From: Apostichopus japonicus
Taxonomy: Eukaryota; Echinodermata; Holothuroidea; Aspidochirotida; Stichopodidae
NCBI RefSeq assembly: GCF_037975245.1
Contig: NC_092567.1
Span: forward strand, 16,852,376-16,914,375
Length of the DNA stretch: 62,000 nucleotides
Direction: 5' to 3'
Below, piece by piece: positions 1 to 11,524 of the stretch (position 1 is its first letter; each line of letters starts with the position of its first letter). The notes beneath the pieces were generated by a model. It searched no databases and was not told the DNA's origin. It saw only the letters and a program-made list of their open reading frames with translations. The translations under genes were made by a program, and so were the position numbers.

Positions 1-171
1 TTCAATTCGGTACTGTATATTAAGAACCACTCTCGCAATCTTGTAAACATTTTTCATAACAGAAAACATGAATTGCTCAGCCCCAAAGAAAATCGATTCT
101 TAGACGATTACCTGTCACAGGAATTAATCGACAGTAAACGCATGGAAAATCAGGAACTTTTGAAACGGTAG
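1..171 (+). CDS. C-terminal end of an unidentified ORF or exon cut by the window edge
   Basis: Frame 1 is open from the first base for 56 codons and closes at TAG 169-171. The sense sequence is rich in charged residues and Asn (for example HELLSPKENRFLDDYLSQEL) and looks more like protein than random AT-rich DNA. There is no upstream ATG because the window begins here, so it may be the last exon of a host gene or the tail of a retroelement ORF. No family is recognised and no function is proposed. An AATAAA lies near 1337, which is far for its poly(A) signal. Moderate confidence that it is coding. Confidence 0.45.
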   Translation, partial: FNSVLYIKNHSRNLVNIFHNRKHELLSPKENRFLDDYLSQELIDSKRMENQELLKR

Positions 172-1871
172 TGGTTACGGACCCGTCCCAGCCTCAGACG
201 TACACTGTTTAAAAGAAAATGTATTTTTTTACGATATAATTCCAGCGGTCAGGACGCCTAAAACGCGCTATAAGACGTAATTATACAGCCATTTGTGTCA
301 GAGGATTCGACGTTTATTAAGGGGGCGAGGGGTACCTTAAAGTCGTGAATTCACGTCGCTATGTATAAACAACTCCTTTATTGCAAAATTTCTTCTTATA
401 TCGGGTTGATTTTTCGCAATTTCACACTTATATGTCATTAATCGGTAATACCTCCTTTGCCTTCAGAGGCTAATTATTACTGCAAAAATGGTCAGTTTGT
501 GAAAAAAGAAAAAGTCCCCAGAAAGTACATTGGCACGAAAAACTTATATATACTGAACGACTGATCCGCTCTCAACCCCAGTCCCCTTGCATCGATACTG
601 TGACTGTGTGATCTTCGTCAGAGGTGTATCACGGTTCCTCTAGAAGAGGAACATAATGCTGCATATGATCTTATCCAAAATGCCGAGAAAGCGACTCCTT
701 AACTGAAGGAGATTAACAGTTTTATATCATGCATTTGCCTCAGCAGTAAGTGAAGCATAGATACCAACGTTGTGCATTTGCAATAGTGTAGTGAAACTGC
801 TATACGTTTAGCACAATGAACAGCACTTTTCACGCGATAAACACATGCATTTATATCGAATGCAATATTTCTAACAACCTACATGATTAATTAGACACAC
901 ACACAAAATATCGGCATGTTTCAAATTTAATTTAACATCAGCGTGTCAATATTAAAATCGATTTCTCTTGTTTATGTTTCAATTTCAGTAAATAATACTA
1001 ACATGTTACTCAGTACTCAACTCCAACATATCAATTTAAAAATGCAAGGTCGTATTTAGTCTTTGAAACGTTTGACTGTTGGTTTGAACCTGTCGGTGTT
1101 CATGAGCGGTGGAATTCGTTTCACAATTCCAGATTTTAGGTTACAATTGAACACCAGAATTATTATAATATCAATATGTTACACTCCAAGATCGGTATGC
1201 TAGCCACATTTTGCAGAAATGAACGATTTTTTATTTAGAGGTAACTTGCCTTGGATGGTTGCATCGACTTGACCTTTAAGTAAATATCTTGAAATAAAAG
1301 CAACACGCCATCACTTGGTTGTTAAGTGCGCACCAATAAACACGAATCTGTTAAGAATGTTTCTATGCAATGAAACTAAATTTCAAGGTTGAAATACCAC
1401 ATAATATAAACAAATACAATACAAACACAATTCTAAATAATCCTGGAACAAGGCTTGTTACAATGGTTGATTTTTTGTTTCAGAAACGGTGAACACGTTT
1501 CATAGCATAGAACAGTTACCTCTCTCAGACACACATACGCCCCCCCACCCCCCACACACACTCACTTATACATGTACCCCATTGCACACTCTAAACATCA
1601 TTTGTTAAGCTCTAAAGGTTTGATTTAAAAAAAAAACGATTATATATATTCCATTTTTCGAAACATTTTTAAAAACAGAAATCTGCAATTATGATGTTTC
1701 AATATTATTGAAATTAAGCAGATTGGGGCATTTGGGACACTGTTAAATATATTTGCATACATAGGCCATTCCATGTGTTATTTAACCTCAAGTTCAATGT
1801 TGTAATCGTGAAAGAGATGTTTAATTTATATTATCTTCTGATCTTTTATATACACGGTTATGTCACTCTGC
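172..1871. other. Non-coding stretch, no gene recognised
   Basis: This AT-rich sequence separates the left-edge ORF from the large inverted-repeat element. I see only a short C-rich and CA-rich patch around 1536-1565 and A/T runs near 1626-1640. All frames are broken by frequent stops. The first part may be the 3' untranslated region of the left-edge ORF, but nothing marks its end convincingly. Confidence 0.5.
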
Positions 1872-2315
1872 GTACTCTCTTAAAATGATAGACTGAAGAA
1901 TTCAGTCTTCTTTGAGACTGAAATTTTTTTCAGTGTTATACACTGAGTTTAGACTGAGAAACACTCTACTTAGACTGTATTATCAGTTACACCGTTCAGT
2001 CGCTGTTTTGGACTGGCTGTATTAACCAATCAGCTAATCACATGTGGCATGGCATCTTACCATTTTCAGTCTCTGTATTCCACTGAAAAATGTATCCAAT
2101 CAGAGAACAGAAATGCGCCTACGTCATCCGAAATCTTGCAAATACGCCGCACACAAGTGACAACGAGCGCTACAACTTGTGTACATATATACTACTATAT
2201 TCTTCGCTTAGCCAGGTACTCGCTGTACTGTACGTACGCACGCCGTACACACAGCTAGGCATGAACGAGACAGACGACCGTATGTCTAAGCTAGAGTAAA
2301 GGTTATAAATTAGCA

Positions 2316-4184
2316 ATGGCTGAGTCTTTAAGAACTTTTCTTACAAATAAAGGTTTCCACGAAGTGAAAACAGTTTTCGAGGGAAAGGTATGTATGTTTT
2401 TTGTTGTTTTCCAATTAATACAGAATAAAAGCTTGGCAGTTCGTAACGTTAGTTATTCTAGGCTTGTGCGCGAGGTAGGCCTAGCTAGGCTGTACCATAG
2501 CAAATAGGGCCTAGGCTGTTGTTATAATTGGTGGGGCCTATTCACACGATCGTCGGCGAATAAGCACGCCTGTCCTGAATATGTACCCGATCGTCGGGCA
2601 AATCAGCCCGCCTGTCCTGCATATGTACCCGATCGTCGGGCAAATCAGCCCGCCTGTCCTGCATATGTACCCGATCGTCGGGCGAATAAGCACGCTTGTC
2701 CTGCAATATGTACTCGATCGTCCCAAAATGAATCTAGCCTAGGCTAGGTTAACCTCATAACAAATACTTGGACATAATAATGCTGAAGAAATTGCAAAAC
2801 AAAGTACTATTATGCATAGATTGTAAGCACCCTTAATTATTTGAAAAATGTAGTGACTGCTACAGCCATTACAGCATGAAGCTATCATGGTACCAGATCG
2901 TCGGGCAAATTAGCCCGCCTGTCCTGCATATGAACCCAATCGTCGGGCGAATAAGCACGCTTGTCAGGACTGCAATATGTACTCGATCGTCCCAAATGAA
3001 TCTAGGCTAGGTTAACCTCATAACAAATACTTGAACATAATAATGCTGAAGAAATTGCAAAACACAGTACTATTATGCATAGATTGTAAGCACCCATAAT
3101 TATTTGAAAAATGTAGTTACTGCTACAGCCATTACAGCATGAAGCTATCACGGTACCAGATCGTCGGGCAAATTAGCCCGCCTGTCCTGCATATGTACCC
3201 AATCGTCGGGCGAATAAGCACGCTTGTCAGGACTGCAATATGTACTCGATCGTCCCAAATGAATCTAGGCTAGGTTAACCTCATAACAAATACTTGAACA
3301 TAACAATGCTGAAGAAATTGCAAAACACAGTACTATTATGCATAGATTGTAAGCACCCTTAATTATTTGAAAAAAATGTAGTTACTGCTACAGCCATTAC
3401 AGCATGAAGCTATCATGATTCTGTTAAACAATTACCATTGTATTTAAATCATGTGGAAACTGGAAAAGAATTGGTATGCTTTTGCTATTTTATTAAACAT
3501 ATAGTGGGCCATCAGTCTTTACTATAAGATTTTACAGTAATATTACCATTCACTAATCTTATGAAATCAGTTTCTTTTACAAGCAGATAGACATATTAGT
3601 GAAATCAGTAGGCTAAAATGTAAATCATATTCCTTGTTCACTGGTTTTCTATGCTGATGAAATGGAATCAGGAGATGTCATGAACAATTTATCCTTCAAA
3701 AGAGAAATTTCTGAAAACAACTAACAACAAACCTTGCTTGGTAACCATGTACCTGCCAAAATCAACATGATAACCCATAAATGTTAGGTTGAATTTAAAT
3801 CCACCTTCACATAACACATCTCACCCGCCATGGATGACATATTGCTGCCTATCATGAATTGATATATCTCCTTCGTACAATGCCAGTCATGTTCTTCTTT
3901 TTCCATTCTCTCCTAAATATTATTCTAGTCTAGTCCACATCGAACTCTACCTCTCAACATATCTTTTTTTAAGAATGTGTTGATTCATACCATATTGCTT
4001 GTCCTTTATCACATTTATTTTTATCTTCACCAAACAGGAGGGCACAGATATTGAGAGCGCAGCACAGGGCAGACAAGGACAATATTGGCAGCCTTTCATC
4101 CTATCTCTCGGACCAGAATTGAACCCCAAACAATTCTTCATTGTGGCAGATAAACTGGCCATTCCAACAGGGACAGAGGTGTAG
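2316..4184 (+). CDS. Small two-exon gene inside the large TIR element (71 aa, family unknown)
   Basis: Exon 1 (2316-2387) starts at ATG and encodes 24 residues including SLRTFLTNKGFHEV and FEGK, ending in phase 0 at a GTATGT donor. Exon 2 (4039-4184) follows a CAAACAG acceptor in phase 0 and reads EGTDIESAA, then QPFILSLGPELNPKQFF and IVADKLAIPTGTEV before TAG. The first part looks like the beginning of a SAM-type helical domain (hydrophobic pattern L..FL...GF..V...FE...ID). The second half resembles no enzyme I can name. The intron (2388-4038) holds both tandem repeat systems. It may continue by splicing at the weak GAG|GTGTAG near 4181. It is probably the element's own gene or a captured one. 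Confidence 0.4.
2547..2719. repeat. Tandem repeat, about 42-bp unit, four copies
   Basis: The unit contains ATCGTCGGGC, then CCGCCTGTCCTGCATATG and TACCCG, repeated about four times with small changes. Each copy contains a short self-complementary piece (CGATCG). The array lies in the intron of the small gene inside the 5-kb element. Confidence 0.8.
2716..3420. repeat. Tandem repeat, about 265-bp unit, nearly three copies
   Basis: The block beginning near TCCCAAA recurs at 2721, 2990 and 3253 (spacing 269 and 263). Each period contains a copy of the neighbouring 42-bp repeat plus about 180 bp of unrelated sequence with TATTATGCATAGATTG and GCATGAAGCTATCA. It is a higher-order expansion within the mobile element. 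Confidence 0.85.
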
Positions 4185-5920
4185 AACATACATTTAACAT
4201 AGACTATACACCCCCTCTACACTGTGAGTTCCATGCTTCCATGGTGTATGGAATTTTGCAACCAACAGAAGTGAAGTCTCTAGTCCGAATCCTTGCCACA
4301 TCAATAAGGGCAGTCAGCATGGAGTAATTTCAAGGAGTGAATGTTACATTTTATTGCTCTGTAGGCCGGAACCCTGTCTGTCAGCGTGGAGTAACTTTAA
4401 AAGGGTGTGAAGACTCGCGCAAAAAGAACGTCTAATGCCGGTAATCTGACCTAGTTTCAAATGAGGTGTGACAGAAGTGTTAGACACTGCCATCGATCCC
4501 AGAAAATACAAACACAGCTTGCTACCGTCGGTAATTAGACACTAGTGCACAGTCAGTACATACAGCTGCGGTCAATACCCACATCACAGTGTATAAACGA
4601 TACAGCGATGAACATCTCAGGTCCAGCTAAAGATATCAAGGTATCACGTTTCATTACTGTCTGTCTTTGTTAGCGACACGAACAAACATCACTTGCAAGC
4701 AACAGAAAGTTAACTTTTTCAGATGGCTGCATGCTGTTTGGGACAAGTCTTCAATACCTTTAAGGAGTAACTAACACATACCCTAAAATGTTAAATTGAT
4801 TACCCAGAGTTTACAAACAGTTTTATATGAATAGGGCTCCAGAAATAAATATTTCATTGATTTTTGGTTGTCAAAAATGTTTTTTAATGATACTGATCTA
4901 ATTATGAATGTAATTAAACAAACACCTAGTTGCCAAAAAAACTTTGTTGTATGATTTTTCGAGCATGTTATTTTAATGTTTGCTTTAATGTTCCCACATT
5001 TCACTGCACTCACTATGTTGAAGGTTTATTTAATTAAGCAATTAATTAAGCTAATATTATTTATTATGCACAATATTCCATAACTTGTGCCATGAAAAGC
5101 AAGTAACCTGATTATTATAAATTCAGTAACTGTAGAAAATTCCATTTGAGAATATCCTTTCCTCATTATTTTTTAGTCGACTTTGAGTCACATTTTTTTT
5201 CAGCTTGAGCCCGACATTAAATGATTCACGTCAGATAATTTATAAAACTTCAAAATTTGATTGAAATCCCAATCAAAATCACTATACATGATTACTATCA
5301 GAAAGTTAAGAAATAATTGAGGGTGGTATAACAGTCACATGTGCTGTTTTTGCATACAAATTTGCTTTATATGAATGCCATATCATGAAATTGTGAATGC
5401 AGTATATAATAATTCATGTTTATCTAATAGCCATTATGAAGTTAGTGCCATTCTGTTAACTGCTTGTAATATGTTGTTTTGTGTGTGCTGGATAATGACT
5501 TTCAGCAATCGCCAATCTATATCATTGAAACACAAAGTATTTAAATGTTGACGGCACTGATATATAGTTTAACCATTCCTAATATTTTATAAATAACCTG
5601 CTGAAAATTTGTCATATGTTTTCCCCATTTTGAAATCATTCTAAGAAATTGTTGCTTCTATACATTAATGATTTACAACTGGAAAAAAGGCAATGTACCA
5701 GATCCATTGTACTATCGTCGTGTTTCCATCCTATCCCTTTTGTAAAGGCAGGATCGTATAGTTACTATATCCTTTACAGTGGAAAATTTAAAGTTCAGTG
5801 AGATCGGGAGATGGGATCAGCTGGGTATATAACGACTCAATTTACAGCTGTGTTGTCAATGAATTCCAGGGTATTACCACCTGGTGGTAATATACAAAGA
5901 ATTTAAAGTGCTTTCTGTTG
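4185..5920. other. Element interior without a recognised gene
   Basis: AT-rich sequence of the 5-kb element between its small gene and the nested MITE. I find no long frame, no splice-bounded exon and no transposase motif on either strand. Confidence 0.4.
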
Positions 5921-6023
5921 CAGTGGTGTTGCCAGACATATGAATTTTGGTTGGTGATATGTCTATTTGTGAATTCCCTCTTGGGGGAGGGGTTCCCCAG
6001 GCCACCCATTGGCGACACCACTG
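5921..6023. mobile_element. Nested short hAT-like MITE, 103 bp
   Basis: It opens with CAGTGGTGTTGCC and closes with GGCGACACCACTG, an imperfect inverted repeat of 13 bp with one mismatch. The flanking octamers are TTCTGTTG (5913-5920) and ATCTGTTC (6024-6031), six of eight matching, as expected of an aged 8-bp hAT target duplication. It lies within the larger 1875-6909 element. Confidence 0.6.
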
Positions 6024-6912
6024 ATCTGTTCTCAACTCACCTAATCCTTTTTCAAAAAAATTAAAGAACATTTTAGATGGCCCAATTCAAGCAGAAATTT
6101 GACAGATTAATATTGAACTGAAAATATGTCACTGTTATGTAAAGCATCTTTTTAATTTGAACGTTTGTTGGAAAGATAACATGTTGTGTTGAACATCCTT
6201 CAGAATATTGTAGTTTTGATTTCTGTTTTTTTTTTAATATGATAACGAAAATTCTATAAGAATATATTAGTGAGTTAGTGGAAATAAAATTACTGTTCGG
6301 TGGATATTGACAATTATATTTCTTGATGGAATACCATTTTTAATGTACTTTGTGTGTGACTGTCACAACGATTTTCTGGTCTTTATAGCCTAACATGATT
6401 GGATGTGAAGGCGAAGTCACCCAATGAAGTAGCACCTTTCAGTAAATTCCCCTGCATTAACAGATCATTGAATGTTGTCTTAATTTGATGGCCTTAAATG
6501 CATCTATATTGAAGAATTCCAGCACCAAGCTAACACGGAGGATCAATAGAAAAGCTTGTTCAATCCAGGATTTGCAGTTTATAAGATTGACAGTATAGCT
6601 GTGATGTGTAATAATTCAGTCTAAAGGAGCGACTGTTCAGTCTGATATCAGTCTAATAGACTGAGCGTATTCAATCTAATTAAGACTGGTGCTGCAATAA
6701 ATCAGTCTAAACTGCTGACTGTTCAGTCTAAAGTGGTTTGATTTTCAGTCTATTAGACTGCAGAGTACTGAGTCTAATTAAGACTGACCTTCAGTCTTTA
6801 CATTTCAGACTGAAATTCAGTCTAAGTAGTCTGATCCCTTATCCCATCCATCATTAGACTGAAATTTCAGTCGATTAGACTGAAATTTCAGTCTCTCATT
6901 TTAAGAGAGTAC

Positions 6913-7678
6913 ATGCACAGCGTTGTAATACGTAATGCATTCGTTTTAGGTGCTTGCGATTCTCTCTTACGTATACATATTCTTATGGATATGTTACTTT
7001 TAATTCTGACCGTATCTCTTCTAAGACAAACCTTCGTAGATATTCATCTTTGCCCAAGTCATTTGCCTTTGCTATTTCGTGCGTTCGTATATTGCTCCAA
7101 GCCTACGTCAAAATATATGAATTTTAATTTTTTTTGGACGAGGAACCCATAATTAAGCGCTAATACCTAACACGAACCTTAGCTTCTCCTATAATTTCAT
7201 CCAAGTTCTATCGAACAGCGTCAGATTGAAATGACCACCGGTTTTACGCAGCAAATTATTTATGCAGTTTGCTATCTTCCCTGATCTAGGACGTCCACAA
7301 TAAATAAACGCTATAGTCAAATGGAAACGATAATATTATATAGAGCACATCATCGTAAAATCAGAAGCAATGGATATTTGACAGAGCACATCATCGTAAA
7401 ATCAGACGCAATTTAACGAAAGAAAGATACATATATGGATGTAAATAAATAATAAGAAATACTACAAAAGACCTGACGGTAACACCAACTGTTGTGTTTC
7501 CTTGACAACCTATGGAAATAAAACAAAAACACTTTTAAATGAACAAGGTATACCGTCGATATATTAGATCATAAACCGAGATGTCATGAGCTCTTGCTTA
7601 CGTTGACCTTTCCAGTGTGAAGATGAGAGTAAAGGTAGGGTGGGCAATTACAGGGCTGGAAGATGAATATCCTCTTGC
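6913..7678. other. Non-coding stretch, nothing recognised
   Basis: Flanking DNA to the right of the large element. One direct duplication is seen (AGAGCACATCATCGTAAAATCAGA-like, near 7341 and 7384). No gene is supported. Confidence 0.4.
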
Positions 7679-7704
7679 ATATATATATATATATATATAT
7701 ATAG

Positions 7705-7741
<37 letters not shown>

Positions 7742-7925
7742 TAGTTATATATATATATATATATATAGTTATATATAGTTATAGTTATATAGTTATAGTT
7801 ATATAGTTATAGTTATATATATAGTTATAGTTATATATAGTTTTATATAGTTATATATAAGAACTGTTAATTATTATTATTATTATTATATATAGTTATA
7901 GTTATATATAGTTATATAACTATAT
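7679..7925. repeat. TA-rich microsatellite
   Basis: Long (TA)n runs alternate with TATAGTTA variants and a short (TAT)n. Likely prone to length change and assembly error. Confidence 0.95.
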
Positions 7926-7929
7926 TATA

Positions 7930-9240
7930 AACTAACGACACACCGAGTATATGTTCATATACCCCTGTATTATATGTTGACAACACACGAACTCACACAC
8001 ACAAACACACAACCTGATATTCCCTATCTGAAGCCTTGCTTTGCGTATTGTGTTTTACCTTCGATGCAGCCACACCTTCCTGTCATACTGTTATACAACA
8101 CACGAAATGCACGCAGACACATCTCCCTCTTATATATAACACAAGGAATGTATGCAGACACACCTCCATATATATGTTAACAACACTTAACACTACAAAG
8201 AAGAAAAAGAGGAAGAGTATTGTGTTAGTCTACCTTTTCACGTAGCCACACCTTCCTGTTATACAACAGCAACACACGGAATATAAGCCACACCTCCATG
8301 AAACACTAACAACACACGAAATACACATGGACACACCTCCACGTTTACGCTAGCAACACACGGAAGAAATGAAGAGACACCTTCCTGTTATAACACCTGC
8401 ATCCGTGCGTGTCTGATAACCGATAGAGACTTAATAGGGGCAAAAAATATGATATTCAATATTAAAGAATGATAAAGGGAGTTACCGCCATTTGACACCG
8501 GTAGAGTTTGGACCTACGTTTCTGTAACGCTATATATGCCATTGCGAGATCCTCTTAGCTGAAAGTAATTTCATTGTACGTATAATTCATCAGCTACATC
8601 TTGATTGGATGATTGGCTGTCAATTGGTCAGAAGAGCTGTACCCTTGCCTGACCTATAATCCAATGAAAAGTCCCCAGCGCATCTTAAAATGACAGACCC
8701 ATCTGACTTATTTAATAAACTTCTGCATAATTTCTCCTTTCATTTCGAATTTTATATCAAACTATCTCGCTCTTCCTTAAGTTACTATCTTCTTCTGACA
8801 TCGCCTCGACTCTTCGGAAAGCTCTCATTTGTGTGTCTTCGAGGAATTCTTTAAAGGCAGTCTATTAGGTATATGAAGGCAAATTCTCCATAATATTTTC
8901 ATCGCCATTGTCCTTGTTTGGGGATTTTTCATCCTATGATTCAGGAGAAGTGATATATTTTGAACAGTGGAGAACGATGAGCGACGGTGACGTCATCGCG
9001 GCGCTTCAATTCGGGGAGGAGGGGGAGGGGGGCTGCAGAGACACTATCGTTAGCTAATAAAAGCCTGTAGCCAGGAAAGTCAATTAGCGATTTGATGGGA
9101 ATGTCCCTTTGAAGTTGCTAGCTAGCAACCTTTTGGAGAATTCCCTAACTATAGTTACTTTTCATATTATGTTGTTCAGATATTTATTTTTTGAGAGATT
9201 TTTGGAATCTCTTTTAACTGTCTAACAGAGGGCCTTCGTG
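7930..9240. other. Non-coding, with degenerate CACACCTCC-type repeats
   Basis: Around 7970-8390, blocks such as AACACACG..A..CAGACACACCTCC recur four to five times at irregular spacing, a decayed minisatellite. The rest, including a short G-rich patch at 9016-9031, shows no gene. Confidence 0.5.
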
Positions 9241-9252
9241 ACGTCATTACGT

Positions 9253-9400
9253 TGTATTCACAGCTGTACGCAAATTCTGTACACATTCCCGTGTAGTGTA
9301 TCAAGGCCAAGCTTAGAGCGAGATCTTCTGTATTCACAGCCGTACGCGAAGTCTTCACACATTCCAGTGTATTGTATCAAGGTCAAGCTTAGAGTGAGGC
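9253..9400. repeat. Two-copy tandem duplication, 76-bp unit
   Basis: TGTATTCACAGC begins at 9253 and again at 9329. The copies share GTATCAAGG.CAAGCTTAGAG.GAG at the same offset. Single-base differences show the duplication is not recent. Confidence 0.85.
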
Positions 9401-10870
9401 CTGATCGAGTCTGACCAATGTGACGCAGGCTGACCTCATGTATCGACGTAGGTCAGTCCTTAGATTCGAATTTTCTGGAAGGCCGGGCGAATATTTCAAG
9501 CACTCTATCACAGAAACAAAAATTCATCAAAGGACAAGGCTTAGTACGATACAAAGACAACAAAATGATATGACAGCAAGGACTGGATCCCAGTTTTCAC
9601 TAAAATTCCTTTAAACCGACTTTTTGTAATGGTGTTTTTTCTTCTTCTTTGTCCTTACACATTTTATTCGTTTCTTGGCATGAATTCCATATCACAGGAA
9701 AAGTTTCCGAAAAACGGCCGCGTAGAATATACATTAACTCTGTCGCTGGCTATATCAAATACGTTTTTTGTGAGCATGTATCCAGGATATATGCACTAGA
9801 CACTTTTGTTGCCGCATAACGGCGGCGTCTTTTGTCTTCACATCGAGCAAAGTCTCCTAATAACTGTCGAAAGAAGTGTCCCGCAAAAGAAGACGTATAA
9901 GCCGTTCAGTTAGCCGAGGGGCTGTGCCGTATTAATAATGAAATGTACGTGACATGCGTGTGTTGTGTACGTGTTTCAAAGTTGTTTGCAGGTTGGCTTT
10001 AATAAATAAAAGAATGCTCATACCTGCCTTTAGCCAGTGACGGGATTACACAAAGGAATAGTTACGTAACGATTACTGCATGTGTTAAGACGATGTATCT
10101 AAATGGTATGAACGCTGATTGTGAACCCACCGATACTGCACACAAGCTGGAGGCACATCGCATTGGTTCAGTCTATAGTTGGATGTATAGCTTTGTCATG
10201 GCTACATACTACGTCAGGGGCTTGGAGAGTCATGGCAGACTCCTTTATAACCCTCGTAGATAGTATCATACTTCATTATTTTCGGGACTGACGGGCAGGA
10301 GGCGCTGTAGAATCCCTTTGGGTACGGTATTTTGTACATTGGTTTCGTTTAATTTGAAATTCGTTACAAACTTCCTATTTGTCAAATTGGTTTTTCTGCA
10401 GAATATTGTTGTAAGTATGCACAGTAAGGCATACTTAATTCGTGTGATATGAATGCTGGAAGTGCATCCCTTGATGGAACTGATAATTTAATGCCGTAGC
10501 GATATGGTATATGAACTACAATAATTTTAATCTTGTCACGTGACTGTAGAAACTTCTACGGGCTGTTATAACGGATATTTATTTATTTATTTGTTTGCCA
10601 CAAAAGTACAAAGTGGGGGAAGTCTTCCATAGAGCTTAAAAGCTCTTGCTCTTAGCTACAGACTAAGACGTACTGACGTAATTGAGACTGTTAAATAAAG
10701 TAACCTTTATGTATACGACATGTATATCCACGAGAAGACAATACATTAGAGAACTGTCTATAAAGAAATAATAAAGGAGACCAAAGGCAGCTCGAACATA
10801 CAGAAGACTGTCTGGAGAAACGAAGAAATTTGAAAATTTATATAACTGTATGATATACATACAGGCATAT
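9401..10870. other. Non-coding stretch, nothing recognised
   Basis: No exon with matching splice sites was found. In particular I looked here for the H-NOX exons of the downstream cyclase and did not find them. A short (TATT)n lies near 10578. Confidence 0.4.
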
Positions 10871-10889
10871 GTGTAAACTGTGGACGAAT

Positions 10890-11515
10890 GTACAGTGCAG
10901 ATGTAGAAGACTGTCTGGAACAAATTAATTTAGGTGTAAATGTAGAGGACTGTCTGATACAAGCAAATGTAAGTGTGAATGTAGAATATTGTCTGGGACA
11001 AATTAATATAGGTGTAAATGTAGAGGACTGTCTGATACAAGCAAATGTAGGTTTAATTGTAGAGGACTGCCTGATACAAGTTAATGTACGTGTAAATGTA
11101 GAGGACTGCCTGATAACAGCCAATATATGTGTGAATGTAGAATATTGTCTGGGACAAATTAATATGGGACGGTGTAAATGTAGAGGACTGTGTGATACAA
11201 ATAAATGTAGGTTTAATTGTAGAGGACTGCCTGATACAAGTTAATGTACGTGTAAATGTAGAGGACTGCCTGATAAAGCCAATATATGTGTGAATGTAGA
11301 ATATTGTCTGGGACAAATTAATATGGGACGGTGTAAATGTAGAGGACTGTGTGATACAAATAAATGTAGGTTTAATTGTAGAGGACTGCCTGATACAAGT
11401 TAATGTACGTGTAAATGTAGAGGACTGCCTGATAAAGCCAATATATGTGTGAATGTAGAATATTGTCTGGGACAAATTAATATGGGTGTAAATGTAGAGG
11501 ACTGCCTAGTACAAA
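10890..11515. repeat. Minisatellite, 39-bp unit with 159-bp higher-order period
   Basis: The basic unit contains GTGTAAATGTAGAGGACTG and CTGATACAAG and is about 39 bp, so it stays open for long distances in several frames. Four basic units form a higher-order unit; GGGACGGTGTAAATG recurs at 11166 and 11325, exactly 159 bp apart, with near-identical sequence between. The higher-order copies are younger than the basic ones. Confidence 0.9.
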
Positions 11516-11524
11516 CAAAAATAT

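Larger units (their letters stand above)
1875..6909. mobile_element. Large inverted-repeat DNA transposon, about 5.0 kb, TA-flanked
   Basis: The left end reads CTCTCTTAAAATGA followed by tAGACTGA, and the right end is its reverse complement (TCATTTTAAGAGAG). Both ends sit next to TA, within a palindromic GTAC (1872-1875 and 6909-6912), so the target duplication is TA or GTAC. Inside the ends are subterminal arrays of TCAGTCT/AGACTGA in both orientations, sparse on the left (1890-2060) and dense on the right (about 6617-6897). The interior carries a small two-exon gene on the + strand, two tandem repeat systems and a nested hAT-like MITE at 5921. No DDE or DDD transposase was recognised, so the copy is probably non-autonomous or its transposase is too divergent to see. 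Superfamily is undetermined. Confidence 0.75.

Noticed and set aside
2538-2726. Minus-strand frame with repeated ICRTGGLICPTIGY peptides
   Set aside because: Produced by the 42-bp tandem repeat in the transposon.
10758-11475. Frames of 118-140 codons on both strands
   Set aside because: They come from the 39-bp minisatellite, whose unit length is a multiple of three, so frames stay open without selection.
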